40,325 bases of DNA from Candidatus Pacearchaeota archaeon (GCA_018221305.1 JAAOYK010000028.1:1-40325); one strand, 5' to 3'; positions 1 to 8,231 are shown, numbered from the stretch's first letter. The notes: a model not told the origin generated them from the letters alone. Numbers and translations are program-made.

Positions 1-1991
1 ACGTCCTTTATTGCCTTATTAATCTTACTTTCAATCCTCGTGCTAGATTTTGTAGGTTTAATAGTATTAAAATATCCAAAAATTCGTTTAACAAATCTTA
101 AACTACCACTAATCCCTTTTTCACTCCAAAAAATGTCTTTGTCAGGGCTTGCAACTGAGACCAAAAATAATCGTGCAGTATCAATCCCATACTTTGCTGA
201 GACTGTTTCAGGCAACACAACATTTCCCCTAGACTTACTCATACGAAACCCGTCAGGCCCATGCAGAATGCCTTGATTAAAAAGACTAGTAAAAGGTTCA
301 TCAAACTGTAAAAAACCCAAATCACGAAGCGCTTTTGTAAAAAAACGTGCATAGATTAAATGCATACAAGCATGCTCTGCACCCCCAATATACTGATCAA
401 CAGGCATCCAGTATTCCATACGTTTTTTATTAAAAGGAAGTTTATCATTTTTATTATCACAATACCTCAAAAAATACCAACTACTATCAAAAAATGTATC
501 CAGAGTATCAGTCTCACGACGTGCTGCGTTTCCACACTTTGGACATGCAACATTAACAAAATCATTGTTAGTAGTTAACGGATTCCCTTTCCCAAACTTT
601 ACTTTTTGTGGTAACACAACAGGCAAGTCAGACTCAGGCACAGGAACTACCCCGCACGCATCACAATAAATAATAGGAATCGGTGTTCCCCAATATCTTT
701 GACGAGACACTAACCAATCTTTAAATTTATATTCAATAGTTTTACGCCCAATCCCTTTCTTATCCATTGATTTAGTAATTTCATCAATTGCTTCACGATT
801 ATTTAATCTATTAAACTCATTTGACCCAACAAGCTTCCCGTCACTAGTATAAGCACAAGTCATCTCATTATCATTAAGAGTTATCTTTTCAGGCTGAATA
901 ACAACCCTTATTGGAATATCATATTTTTTAGCAAATTCAAAATCACGCTGATCATGTGCAGGAACCGCCATCACCATACCAGTACCATAATCTGCTAAAA
1001 CAAAATTTCCAGCATAAACAGGAACATTTTCATTTGTAACAGGATTTTTAGCATAAGCTCCAATAAAGACCCCCTCCTTTTCTAAATCCCCCATTTCTTT
1101 TTCTGATACTGACTTAATCTTTTTCAAAAATTTCTCGACATCTTTTTTTTGTTCCTCACTTACAAGATCCATTAAACGTGAATGCTGAGCAGATATAACC
1201 ATGAAAGTAACTCCATAGATCGTATCAGGCCTAGTTGTAAACACAGGCCATTTTTCGCCTTCAATTTCAAAATCAATCTCAGTACCATGACTCTTTCCAA
1301 TCCAATTTTTTTGCAATTTCTTAATCTTATCAGGCCAATCAAGCTTACCCGCACTTGTCAATAATTCGTCAGCATATTTTGTAGTTTTTATAAACCACTG
1401 CTCTAACTGCTTAATTTCTACATTTGTTTTCTCATGCCTCCAACATTTCCCTTCATGAACTTGTTCATTAGCAAGCACAGTATTACATTTTGGACACCAA
1501 TTAACAGGAGCCTTTTTACGGTAAACAAGCCCGTTTTCTAAAAATTTCAAAAAGAAATATTGATTCCACCGATAATATTCAGGTTCACAAGTGACCACCA
1601 AACGATCCCAATCATAACTAAGCCCTATTGCCTTTTGTTGTTTAATATAATTTTTAACAGCATCCAGGGTATACTTTTTCGGATGCGCTCCAGCCTTTAT
1701 AGCAGCATTTTCTGCAGGAAGACCTAACGCATCAAAACCCATAGGATATAACACATTAAACCCATTCATTCGTTTAAATCTAGAAAAAATGTCGCCAATA
1801 GTATAATTCAAAGTATGCCCCATATGAAGCCCACTCCCTGAAGGATAAGGAAACATTTCCAAAACATAATACTTTTTCTTTTTTCCCTCCTTAGCAGCAA
1901 AAACATGTTCATTTTCCCATTTGTTTTGCCATTTTTTTTCTATTCTCTTAAAATTAATTTCTTTTCTTACTGTTTGCTTTTTTTCTACCAT
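1..1991 (-). CDS. leuS: Leucyl-tRNA synthetase, bacterial type, C-terminus cut by window edge
   Basis: Charges tRNA-Leu with leucine in the cytoplasm. The frame runs from ATG at 1991 off the left edge (663 residues; bacterial-type enzymes are about 800-860). Visible class I signatures are the HIGH-type motif HMGH near residue 57 after FPYPSGSG, and a KMSKS-type loop written FRMSKSRGN near residue 580. The zinc-ribbon segment CPKCNTVLANEQ near 160-170 and the CP1 editing motifs FTTRPDTIYG and AVPAHDQRDFEF lie in the order and context of bacterial LeuRS, not of the archaeal/eukaryotic enzyme. The KMSKS lysine before M is replaced by R. No exact leaderless promoter is seen; the stop of the upstream gene is 25 nt away, so the two may be co-transcribed. 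Transfer from bacteria is inference. Confidence 0.96.
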   Translation of the reverse strand, partial: MVEKKQTVRKEINFKRIEKKWQNKWENEHVFAAKEGKKKKYYVLEMFPYPSGSGLHMGHTLNYTIGDIFSRFKRMNGFNVLYPMGFDALGLPAENAAIKAGAHPKKYTLDAVKNYIKQQKAIGLSYDWDRLVVTCEPEYYRWNQYFFLKFLENGLVYRKKAPVNWCPKCNTVLANEQVHEGKCWRHEKTNVEIKQLEQWFIKTTKYADELLTSAGKLDWPDKIKKLQKNWIGKSHGTEIDFEIEGEKWPVFTTRPDTIYGVTFMVISAQHSRLMDLVSEEQKKDVEKFLKKIKSVSEKEMGDLEKEGVFIGAYAKNPVTNENVPVYAGNFVLADYGTGMVMAVPAHDQRDFEFAKKYDIPIRVVIQPEKITLNDNEMTCAYTSDGKLVGSNEFNRLNNREAIDEITKSMDKKGIGRKTIEYKFKDWLVSRQRYWGTPIPIIYCDACGVVPVPESDLPVVLPQKVKFGKGNPLTTNNDFVNVACPKCGNAARRETDTLDTFFDSSWYFLRYCDNKNDKLPFNKKRMEYWMPVDQYIGGAEHACMHLIYARFFTKALRDLGFLQFDEPFTSLFNQGILHGPDGFRMSKSRGNVVLPETVSAKYGIDTARLFLVSVASPDKDIFWSEKGISGSLRFVKRIFGYFNTIKPTKSSTRIESKINKAIKD

Positions 1992-2016
1992 TATATCTAT
2001 CCATACCAATATTTAG

Positions 2017-2472
2017 TTATTTTAAAAGGTTACCCCTAACATCATATCTTTGTCTTTTTCTACCAAAGGAATCATAAAAATGTATTGGTACAGGAGATAA
2101 ATGATCTTTAAAATCCCTATAATCAATTTCCATTTCCCTCATACCATCCGGGACAGGCATTCTTGACCCAAAGATCAATCCTCCAGAATATTCATAAAAA
2201 CTAATCATCCATTTGCCTTTATATTTATCTTCTCTTATTTCATTCATCTTAGCTTCTTCATTTAACTCAAGGATATCATAACAACATTTGCATCTTGGAA
2301 GATTTATGAAAATATCCTCTGGAGTAAGTAATGTCCTTGTAAAAGCATATTCACTAACATTATCCCTAGGGATAACACCTTTTTTATCAGATTTTCCACA
2401 AATATTTACCTCCCCACAACTACGAAGATTCACAGATTTTTCAGCTATTTGGGTTAATGTTTCAAGAACCAT
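2017..2472 (-). CDS. Hypothetical 151-residue protein
   Basis: I do not recognise a family. The protein is soluble-looking, with no signal peptide or membrane helix. It has four cysteines in the first third to half, including a CKCCYDIL segment near residues 61-68 that could bind metal, and a hydrophilic C-terminus rich in F, Y and R. A TATA-like octamer at 2494-2501 (minus strand) is centred 25.5 nt before the ATG at 2472, which supports both the gene and the start. It lies 25 nt upstream of leuS on the same strand, so the two may share a transcript. Confidence 0.7.
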   Translation of the reverse strand: MVLETLTQIAEKSVNLRSCGEVNICGKSDKKGVIPRDNVSEYAFTRTLLTPEDIFINLPRCKCCYDILELNEEAKMNEIREDKYKGKWMISFYEYSGGLIFGSRMPVPDGMREMEIDYRDFKDHLSPVPIHFYDSFGRKRQRYDVRGNLLK

Positions 2473-2704
2473 TTTTCAAAAAAGAATTGTTTATTATTTA
2501 TCTAATAAGCAAAGAAAAACAGCCCTGTATTATAACAGGACTAAGACTAAGACTAAGACTAATAATACTAAACTCAAAGTATTTTGTCTAAGTTTCATAC
2601 AATAAAGATCAAAACCCCATTTAAATAATTTGTGATTAAAAAATAAATTTATAAACAACAAAAACCTATATTAATCATACATTTTAAGGGGGTATTAAAA
2701 AAAG
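2473..2704. other. 232-nt intergenic gap with short hexamer repeat
   Basis: Divergent spacer between the minus-strand gene ending its 5' side at 2472 and the small membrane protein at 2705. It carries the minus-strand TATA box at 2494-2501, about four tandem copies of a 6-nt GACTAA unit around 2540-2563, and a plus-strand TTTATAAA near 2648. A G-rich AAGGGGGT lies about 10 nt before the plus-strand ATG and may act as a weak ribosome binding site. I see no RNA gene here. Confidence 0.5.
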
Positions 2705-2968
2705 ATGAAAAAATCAAGGAAAAATAATGTAGAATCAACAGACCCTATACCAATACCCTGCAAACCTTCATCCAAATTAAACACAAATCTCGCAATAGCT
2801 GCGGTAGGATGTTTGCTTTTGTCTGGAGTTTTTTCTTTACCAAGGGTGACTGGAAATATAGTTGGAATGTCTGGATTTGCTTCATTTAAAACAGAACCAA
2901 TTGGTGTTATAACTTTAGCTATAGCAACCCTATTTTTTACAATTCTAGTGTTAAGAAAAAATTTATAA
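2705..2968 (+). CDS. Small two-helix membrane protein with TGNIVG motif
   Basis: An 87-residue protein of unknown function. A polar N-terminal tail (about 28 residues) precedes a first hydrophobic segment near 29-46 and a second near 66-83, and the chain ends in RKNL. The loop between the helices contains TGNIVG near residues 50-55, matching motifs before the last helix of two larger exported proteins in this window. Its mRNA probably has a leader, because the TTTATAAA box near 2648 is too far upstream for a leaderless start. The antisense frame over the same bases is a shadow. It is followed 38 nt later by the CNNM-type gene. Confidence 0.7.
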   Translation: MKKSRKNNVESTDPIPIPCKPSSKLNTNLAIAAVGCLLLSGVFSLPRVTGNIVGMSGFASFKTEPIGVITLAIATLFFTILVLRKNL

Positions 2969-3006
2969 AACACTACAACTACCCTTATTTATAAAAAGAA
3001 GTGAAA

Positions 3007-4242
3007 ATGGTCTCAACAACACAAATAATTATTTTAGTAATTTTACTATTTTTTTCTGCATTTTTCTCAGGAATAGAAACAGCATTCATGTCAATAAGCC
3101 GTGTAAAAGTTAAATCACTTGTTACAAAGAAAAAAAGGGGCTCAAAAACTCTTGAAAAATTAAAAAATAACCCACACAAACTTATAATCACAATTTTGAT
3201 CGGAAATAATTTAGCAAACATTGGTGCAGCTTCTCTTGCAACAGTAATATTTACAAACATTTTCGGGTCAAGTGGTATAGGGATTGCAACAGGAGTAATG
3301 ACTTTTCTAATACTCATCTTTGGCGAGATAAGCCCAAAAACTTTTGCGTCACAAAACGCAACAAAGATATCCCTTTTAGTCTCAAAACCAATATACATCT
3401 TATCAATTATTTTAGCGCCAGTTGTTTATGTTTTCGAAAAGATCACAAAAGCTATAAATAAATTATTTGGTTCTGCTGGAAAAACAAAATTATCACATGA
3501 AGAAATAAGTACAATTGTTTCAATGGGTAAAGATGAAGGAATCTTAGACAAAGGCTCAGCAACAATGATGCACAACTTATTACAATTTGAAGGAACAAAA
3601 GCTACAGAAATAATGACTCCTGATGCAAACATAGAAATGCTTGACGGAAACAAAAAATTGTCTCAAATGATAAACTTTATTGTAAAAAGCCCATTTTCAA
3701 AATATCCAGTCTACATAAACGATAGAGACAATATTGTAGGAATATTAGATGTTGATACAGTACTTAAATATGTGAAAAATACGCAAATGAATATGAAAAT
3801 TAAAACAATAGTAAAACCTGCATATTTTGTTCCAGAATCAAAAGAAATCGACGACCTACTGACAGAGCTAAGCAGCAAAAAGCTTGCCATGGCGATTGTA
3901 GTGGACGAATATGGCCATGTTTCAGGACTTGTCACTGTTGAAGACATTTTAGAAGAAATTGTTGGAGAAATTTTTGACAAAAGTCAAAGAACAAGCGTTT
4001 TCATAAAGAAAGTTAACGAAAAAATAACCCGAGTGGACGCAAAAGCACCAGTACAAGAAGTTAACAAAATATTACATTTAGGCATTAAAGAAAAAAAATT
4101 CGACACTTTAGCAGGATTTGTGGTAAATAAACTTAAACGAATACCAAAAAGAGGAGAATCAATAAAACTAAGAAACTCAGTAATAATTGTAGACAAGGTA
4201 ACTCCTCAAGGCATTAAAAGTGTCAAAATAATTAAAAAATAA
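3007..4242 (+). CDS. CNNM/CorC-family membrane protein with CBS pair
   Basis: A 411-residue member of the DUF21-CBS-CorC family, linked in other organisms to Mg2+ or Co2+ handling. Order: DUF21/CNNM membrane domain (residues about 1-145; motifs FFSGIETAFMS and LIFGEISPKTFA), two CBS domains (about 195-320; starting at EIMTPDANIEML and including VVDEYGHVSGLVTVEDILEE), and a C-terminal CorC/HlyC transporter-associated domain (about 325-405). ATG at 3007 is preferred over GTG at 3001 because GAAGTGA just before it resembles a Shine-Dalgarno site. TTTATAAA at 2962-2969 would give a leader of about 16 nt. The substrate ion cannot be told from sequence. Confidence 0.93.
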   Translation: MVSTTQIIILVILLFFSAFFSGIETAFMSISRVKVKSLVTKKKRGSKTLEKLKNNPHKLIITILIGNNLANIGAASLATVIFTNIFGSSGIGIATGVMTFLILIFGEISPKTFASQNATKISLLVSKPIYILSIILAPVVYVFEKITKAINKLFGSAGKTKLSHEEISTIVSMGKDEGILDKGSATMMHNLLQFEGTKATEIMTPDANIEMLDGNKKLSQMINFIVKSPFSKYPVYINDRDNIVGILDVDTVLKYVKNTQMNMKIKTIVKPAYFVPESKEIDDLLTELSSKKLAMAIVVDEYGHVSGLVTVEDILEEIVGEIFDKSQRTSVFIKKVNEKITRVDAKAPVQEVNKILHLGIKEKKFDTLAGFVVNKLKRIPKRGESIKLRNSVIIVDKVTPQGIKSVKIIKK

Positions 4243-4283
4243 AAATTAGTTAGTTTTAAATAATTCTTTTAGCACCTACAATC

Positions 4284-4787
4284 ATGGCGTTTGAAATTTA
4301 TTTTTTAGGAAACCAGCTATTTTCTAATACAGCTCAAGCAATAACTCTTGCAAAAAATAAGAAGCTTGGAGAATACAAAACAAGCAAAGTTATCTATTCA
4401 AAATATGAAGCATTTTATTTAATTGAAAAAGCAAAAGCCAAAATAATGTTTAAAGAAAAAAAAATAACTTCTATCAAAGCAATAAAACTATTCTCTAAAA
4501 AACATAAAAACTTTTCTAGAAACTATTTAGTTTACAAGGATTTAAGAGAAAAAGGATACATTGTAAAAACTGCGCTTAAATTTGGTACAGAATTCAGAGT
4601 CTATGATAAAAAAAGTAAACATGCCAAATGGTTAGTTTTTATAAGTTCTCCAAGGGACAAAGTAAAATGGAAAGAGTTTGTTTCAACTAACAGAATCTCA
4701 CATTCAACAGCCAAAAAATTATTAATAGCATTAATTGATTCACAACACTCAATATCTTATTTTGAGAGTGATTGGATAAAACCATAA
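4284..4787 (+). CDS. endA: tRNA-splicing endonuclease
   Basis: Cuts introns from precursor tRNAs at bulge-helix-bulge structures. The 167-residue chain has the length of the homodimeric/homotetrameric alpha-type archaeal enzyme. The catalytic triad is visible: Tyr107 in FRVYDK, His113 in SKHAKW and Lys144 in HSTAKKL. The N-terminal half (about 1-75) fits the small alpha/beta domain of the family. TTTAAATA at 4255-4262 is centred 25.5 nt before the ATG, so the transcript is predicted to be leaderless. The antiporter gene starts 7 nt after the stop, suggesting a two-gene operon. None of the six tRNA genes in this window shows an intron. Confidence 0.95.
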   Translation: MAFEIYFLGNQLFSNTAQAITLAKNKKLGEYKTSKVIYSKYEAFYLIEKAKAKIMFKEKKITSIKAIKLFSKKHKNFSRNYLVYKDLREKGYIVKTALKFGTEFRVYDKKSKHAKWLVFISSPRDKVKWKEFVSTNRISHSTAKKLLIALIDSQHSISYFESDWIKP

Positions 4788-4794
4788 AAAGAGG

Positions 4795-5775
4795 ATGATA
4801 GTTTACGAATATGTATTATTTGCAATAGGAATAGTTCTTTTAGTAAAGGGCGGACAATGGCTAGTTAATGGTGCATCCTCCTTAGCAAAAAAATTAGGTA
4901 TCTCTTCATTAGTTATCGGACTAACAATTGTTGCTTTCGGGACATCCACACCAGAACTAGTTGTCAATTTAATAGCATCAATTAGTGGCAATGATCAGAT
5001 AGTTTTTGGAAACATTATAGGAAGTAATATTGCTAATATCTTATTAGTTCTAGGTGCAACAGCAACGATACATGCAATAACAGTCCCTGCAACGACTGTA
5101 AGAAAAGAAATACCTTTTGCATTTTTAGCAGTAGCAGTATTATTTTTTATCTCAAACAAATTTCTTTTAAACAATGATAATTCATTCATTGTAACTCGGG
5201 CAGATGGATTAATTCTTTTAGCATTTTTTGCAATATTCATATACTACGCATTTGGTATGGCTCTTTCTCAGCGAGAAAAATTAAAAAGAACAAGAGAAGA
5301 TAAAGAAAGAATTGAGAAAAGACCTTACTCATTAATTATTTTCTATATAATTCTGGGCTTAATCTGTTTATATTTTGGCGGACTTTGGACAGTAAGAGGA
5401 GCAGTCTATATTGCAGAAAAGTTAGGATTGTCTCAATTTTTCATTTCAGCAACAATAGTAGCTTTAGGCACATCATTACCAGAACTTACAACTTCAATAA
5501 CTGCTGCATTAAAAAAAGACATAAACTTGTCAATTGGAACCATTGTCGGGTCAAACATATTTAATATATTTTGGATTTTAGGTCTTACCGCCATAGTCTC
5601 TCCAGTAAAAATACCAATATTTATTAATCTAGATCTAATAATTCTAGGAGTTGTCACACTACTATTATTTACTTTTACATTCCTAGCTGAAAAAAGCCGT
5701 CTTGAAAGAAAACACGGAATCTTATTTTTATGGCTATACATTGCATATATTATATTAATAATATCCAGAGGTTAA
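4795..5775 (+). CDS. Ca2+/Na+ exchanger family membrane protein
   Basis: A 326-residue CaCA-superfamily cation exchanger similar in layout to YrbG and the archaeal NCX, with about ten hydrophobic segments. The two inverted alpha repeats are clear: repeat 1 has FGTSTPELVVN and GNIIGSNIANILLVLG (about residues 47-90), and repeat 2 has LGTSLPELTTS and GTIVGSNIFNIFWILG (about 222-265). These hold the Glu and Asn residues that bind the cation. A charged cytoplasmic loop (KLKRTREDKERIEKR, about 160-175) links the halves. AAGAGG directly before the ATG and the 7-nt gap after endA suggest translation as the second gene of an operon. Ion specificity is inferred from the family. Confidence 0.94.
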   Translation: MIVYEYVLFAIGIVLLVKGGQWLVNGASSLAKKLGISSLVIGLTIVAFGTSTPELVVNLIASISGNDQIVFGNIIGSNIANILLVLGATATIHAITVPATTVRKEIPFAFLAVAVLFFISNKFLLNNDNSFIVTRADGLILLAFFAIFIYYAFGMALSQREKLKRTREDKERIEKRPYSLIIFYIILGLICLYFGGLWTVRGAVYIAEKLGLSQFFISATIVALGTSLPELTTSITAALKKDINLSIGTIVGSNIFNIFWILGLTAIVSPVKIPIFINLDLIILGVVTLLLFTFTFLAEKSRLERKHGILFLWLYIAYIILIISRG

Positions 5776-5815
5776 ACACAATTAAGTTTATTAATTCACT
5801 TTAAGATAATGTTTT

Positions 5816-6703
5816 ATGATTGATCCAAACGAAACACATGAAAGAATAATTAAGGTACTAAACGAAAAAGGGCCAAGTTTGCCAATAAATATAGCAAAAG
5901 AGGTAGACATGAGTTCATTATTTATTGCAGCTTTTCTTTCAGAACTAACTGATAGTAAAAGAATCAAGGTTAGTAATTTAAAAGTAGGCGGCACACCACT
6001 TTACTTCATGGAAGGTCAAGAAGAATTGCTTGAAAATTTTCATAAATATTTACATCCAAAAGAAACAGAAGCATTTTTATTATTAAAAGAAAAAAAAGTT
6101 TTAAAAGACATTAACCAAGAACCAGCCATACGCGTGGCCCTTAGAGCTATTAAAGATTTTGCAATAGGATTTAGAATAAATCAAGACATTTATTGGAGAT
6201 ACATGTTAGCACCAGAATCAGAAATAAGAAACCTTTTTTCTAAAACCCCAAATGTTAACAAAAAACAAGAAAAAAAAGTAATAGTGCCTGCACCAAGACT
6301 AATACCTAAAAAAGTAGTCAAATCAGTGCAATCAGCTTCAAACAATTTTCAAAATCCTTTAGTTACTACAATTCCTACAAAAAAAGAAAAATCAAAACCA
6401 GAATTTGTAGAAAAAGTAATAAATTTCATAAATACCCACTACAAAATAATTGAAGAAAAAGATTATAAAGCAAAAGAATATAATTGCATAACTCAAATAA
6501 AATCCCAGTTAGGCCCAATAAACGTCCTTACATTAGCTAAAAATAAAAAAAGTATTACTGAAACAGACCTAAAAAAACATTTATCTAATGCTCAAACAAT
6601 TCCTCTTCCAGGACTTTTCATTTATACAGGCAAATTAAGCAAAAAAGCTCAAGAATACGAAGAAAAATACTTCTCTATACTAAAAACAGTCAAAATCAAG
6701 TAA
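5816..6703 (+). CDS. Winged-helix protein with possible nuclease-fold C-terminal domain
   Basis: A 295-residue protein of unknown role. Residues about 1-75 look like a winged helix (two helices in ERIIKVLNEKGP...INIAKEVDM...LFIAAFLSEL, then a strand pair ending in TPLYFMEG). Residues about 145-195 are a lysine-rich linker. Residues about 195-295 resemble a reduced restriction-endonuclease-like fold: QIKSQLGPINVLTLAKNKKSI has the alternating hydrophobic strands and lysines of PD-(D/E)XK domains, but I cannot find a complete acidic pair, so it may be inactive. TTTATTAA at 5787-5794 gives the 25.5-nt leaderless spacing. The nuclease-fold reading is inference. Confidence 0.75.
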   Translation: MIDPNETHERIIKVLNEKGPSLPINIAKEVDMSSLFIAAFLSELTDSKRIKVSNLKVGGTPLYFMEGQEELLENFHKYLHPKETEAFLLLKEKKVLKDINQEPAIRVALRAIKDFAIGFRINQDIYWRYMLAPESEIRNLFSKTPNVNKKQEKKVIVPAPRLIPKKVVKSVQSASNNFQNPLVTTIPTKKEKSKPEFVEKVINFINTHYKIIEEKDYKAKEYNCITQIKSQLGPINVLTLAKNKKSITETDLKKHLSNAQTIPLPGLFIYTGKLSKKAQEYEEKYFSILKTVKIK

Positions 6704-6761
6704 AAAGTCTCCAAAATCATACTATAATAATATTTAAAAAGCCCTAAAGTGCCCTAATTAT

Positions 6762-6950
6762 ATGGGAAGAATCAAATCAAAACTAGTTAAAAGGACAGCT
6801 CATGCTTTAATGAAAGAAAAAAACGTATTTACTGATACGTTTGAAGGGAACAAAAACGTCTTGAAAGGATCAGCTATACCAAGCAAGAAAATTCGGAACC
6901 AAATTGCAGGGTATGTTACAAGACTTAAGAAACAAAAGAATACACAGTAA
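6762..6950 (+). CDS. rps17e: Small ribosomal subunit protein eS17
   Basis: A 62-residue component of the archaeal 30S subunit, the usual length for archaeal eS17. Family motifs are MGRIKSKLVKRTA at the start, FTDTFEGNKNVL in the middle and SKKIRNQIAGYVTRLKK at the end. TTTAAAAA at 6733-6740 is centred 25.5 nt before the ATG. The Alba gene begins 2 nt after the stop, so the two are almost certainly co-transcribed and translation of alba may depend on reinitiation. Confidence 0.95.
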   Translation: MGRIKSKLVKRTAHALMKEKNVFTDTFEGNKNVLKGSAIPSKKIRNQIAGYVTRLKKQKNTQ

Positions 6951-6952
6951 AA

Positions 6953-7285
6953 ATGGAAGAAGAAAAGCAGGCTAAAGAAGCTCCCACAGAAAATCCTGAA
7001 AAGGGAAAAGATAACATCATTTTTATCGGGATTAAACCTTTTATGAATTATGTAACCGGTGTTGTTATGCAATTCCAAAATAAAGGGCAAGACGAAGTTA
7101 TTGTATCAGCACGTGGCAAATTTATCTCAAAAGCCGTAGACGTTGTTGAAGTTGCAAAAAGAACATTTCTAAAAGATGAAAATATTCAAATAAGAGACAT
7201 CAAAGTATCAAGCGAACAATTTGAAAACAAAGAAGGTAAACGAATATTTGTATCAACTATTGAATTATACTTAGTAAAACCCTAA
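6953..7285 (+). CDS. alba: Chromatin/RNA-binding protein Alba
   Basis: A nucleoid protein that binds DNA and RNA as a dimer. Of 110 residues, the first 18-20 are an acidic, lysine-containing extension (MEEEKQAKEAPTENPEK) and the rest is the Alba fold: NIIFIGIKPFMNYV, then VIVSARGKFISKAVDVVEV and a hairpin ending in VSTIELYLVKP. The lysine of the IGIKPFMNY loop matches the DNA-contacting position of other Alba proteins (usually KKPVMNY). No Shine-Dalgarno site is seen before the ATG, 2 nt after the eS17 stop. The stop codon abuts that of the convergent gene at 7286 with no spacer. Confidence 0.95.
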   Translation: MEEEKQAKEAPTENPEKGKDNIIFIGIKPFMNYVTGVVMQFQNKGQDEVIVSARGKFISKAVDVVEVAKRTFLKDENIQIRDIKVSSEQFENKEGKRIFVSTIELYLVKP

Positions 7286-7906
7286 TTATTTCTTTTTACT
7301 ACTTTTTTTGTCAAGTTTTCCCTTATCAGATTTCTTAACCACCACATCACTTTTCTTGTTTAACTTTTTAAAATCTTCTTTTACTACTTTAGTTTTATCA
7401 TTTTTTTTATCCTCATCAGCCTTATCCTTTTGGTCTTTATCTTTCTTATCTTCTTGCTCTTTATCATCTTGATCCTTATCTTTCTTATCTTCTTGCTCTT
7501 TATCATCTTGACCTTTATCCTTTTTCCAAAAGAAAAATAATTTATACAAAAATCCATGATGCCTTTTTCTTGGCTTTTCAGGAGCTTTAGCTCTTGCATT
7601 AAGCTTTCTTTTAAGTATCTCTAAACTTATTTCATTATGTTCTATTAAAACGTCAACCTTTTCATCAATCTCATAAACTTTATGATACATTTTCGTTATC
7701 CTCATATTACGCCTTATTTGAAAAATGCCTCGAACAATAACAAAAATAAGATAAATTATAAAGATTAATCCAGCAGCTTTTAATATTGTCAATAATCCTG
7801 CAAAACTTGACGCAAGATCAGGGGTCACATTATTTATTAAAGACCCGTTTACAACACCTTCAACATTACTTTTTATATTACCTGCAATTGATCCAATATC
7901 TGCCAT
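7286..7906 (-). CDS. Single-helix membrane protein with charged tandem-repeat tail
   Basis: A 206-residue protein of unknown function. A mostly uncharged N-terminal stretch (about 1-33) is followed by a membrane helix near 34-62 (LLTILKAAGLIFIIYLIFVIV). A short basic region and a possible helix (KVYEIDEKVDVLIEHNEISLEIL) come next, then a long Lys/Asp/Glu/Gln tail. The tail holds three copies of a 13-residue unit (KDQDDKEQEDKKD and variants, about residues 136-175; DNA about 7400-7525). GAGGG lies 4-8 nt before the ATG, and TTTTTAAA further up suggests a leader of about 15 nt. It is convergent with alba. Function not assigned. Confidence 0.8.
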   Translation of the reverse strand: MADIGSIAGNIKSNVEGVVNGSLINNVTPDLASSFAGLLTILKAAGLIFIIYLIFVIVRGIFQIRRNMRITKMYHKVYEIDEKVDVLIEHNEISLEILKRKLNARAKAPEKPRKRHHGFLYKLFFFWKKDKGQDDKEQEDKKDKDQDDKEQEDKKDKDQKDKADEDKKNDKTKVVKEDFKKLNKKSDVVVKKSDKGKLDKKSSKKK

Positions 7907-7983
7907 GTTCCCTCTTTTTACAATATATATAACAATTTTCCTTTTAAAAAGTTTTTTAAATGAACATTATTTCAATATTTCAT

Positions 7984-8057
7984 GGCTGCTTAGCTCAGTT
8001 GGTTAGAGCGCTGCTTTCATGAGGCAGAGGTCCCCGATTCAACTTCGGGAGCAGCCA
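7984..8057 (+). tRNA. tRNA-Met (CAU), elongator type
   Basis: A 74-nt cloverleaf with acceptor GGCTGCT pairing AGCAGCC and discriminator A. The anticodon loop TTCATGA gives CAU and the T loop is TTCAACT. It lacks the A1:U72 end and the three G:C anticodon-stem pairs of archaeal initiators, so it is called elongator Met; a tRNA-Ile2 with modified C34 cannot be excluded. No CCA is encoded. A TTTTTAAA box near 7953-7960 fits a promoter about 27 nt upstream. A copy of its 3' end lies 80 nt downstream. Confidence 0.95.
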
Positions 8058-8157
8058 TTTTTCTTATCAAAAAATGGTGAAATAAAGGGAAGGTGACTTG
8101 TTAGGAAACCCCAGGTTTCATACGACGGGAGCAGCCATTTTTTTATCAAAAAATGGT
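8046..8157 (+). repeat. Duplicated tRNA-Met 3' end with hairpin
   Basis: The last 12 nt of the tRNA plus the following 21 nt (8046-8078) recur at 8126-8157 with one small length difference in the T-run. Each copy ends in a self-complementary CCATTTTT...AAAAATGG hairpin. Between them lies a second hairpin, GAAACC-CCA-GGTTTC, at 8105-8119. The arrangement resembles an attachment-site scar or a local tandem duplication; no integrase gene is nearby. Confidence 0.8.
8055..8077 (+). terminator. Candidate hairpin after tRNA-Met
   Basis: CCATTTTT and AAAAATGG form an 8-bp stem directly after the tRNA, with a T-run on its 5' side. The stem is repeated in the second copy (8135-8156). It could end tRNA transcription or be part of a duplicated element. 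Confidence 0.4.
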
Positions 8158-8202
8158 CAATACAATCTAATAACTTCAAACAATTTTGTAGTTATCAACA
8201 AC

Positions 8203-8210
8203 TTTATATA
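8203..8210 (+). promoter_or_regulatory. TATA box that sets the start of the gene at 8232
   Basis: TTTATATA is centred 25.5 nt before the ATG at 8232. The in-frame ATG at 8223 would lie only 16.5 nt away, upstream of the expected transcript start, so 8232 is chosen. Confidence 0.65.
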
Positions 8211-8231
8211 CAAAACAACCTTATGCTTAAT

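Noticed and set aside
1172-1364. Overlapping 60-residue ORFs on both strands inside leuS
   Set aside because: They lie in other frames of the well-supported LeuRS gene and have no promoter or domain.
2540-2563. Tandem hexamer repeat considered as a CRISPR or satellite
   Set aside because: Only about four 6-nt units with no spacers; simple slippage repeat.
2695-2973. Minus-strand 92-residue ORF opposite the small membrane protein
   Set aside because: It mirrors the plus-strand gene, whose two helices and TGNIVG motif are more protein-like; no promoter is seen for the minus frame.
7984-8057. Initiator tRNA-Met
   Set aside because: It lacks A1:U72 and the three G:C pairs of the initiator anticodon stem.
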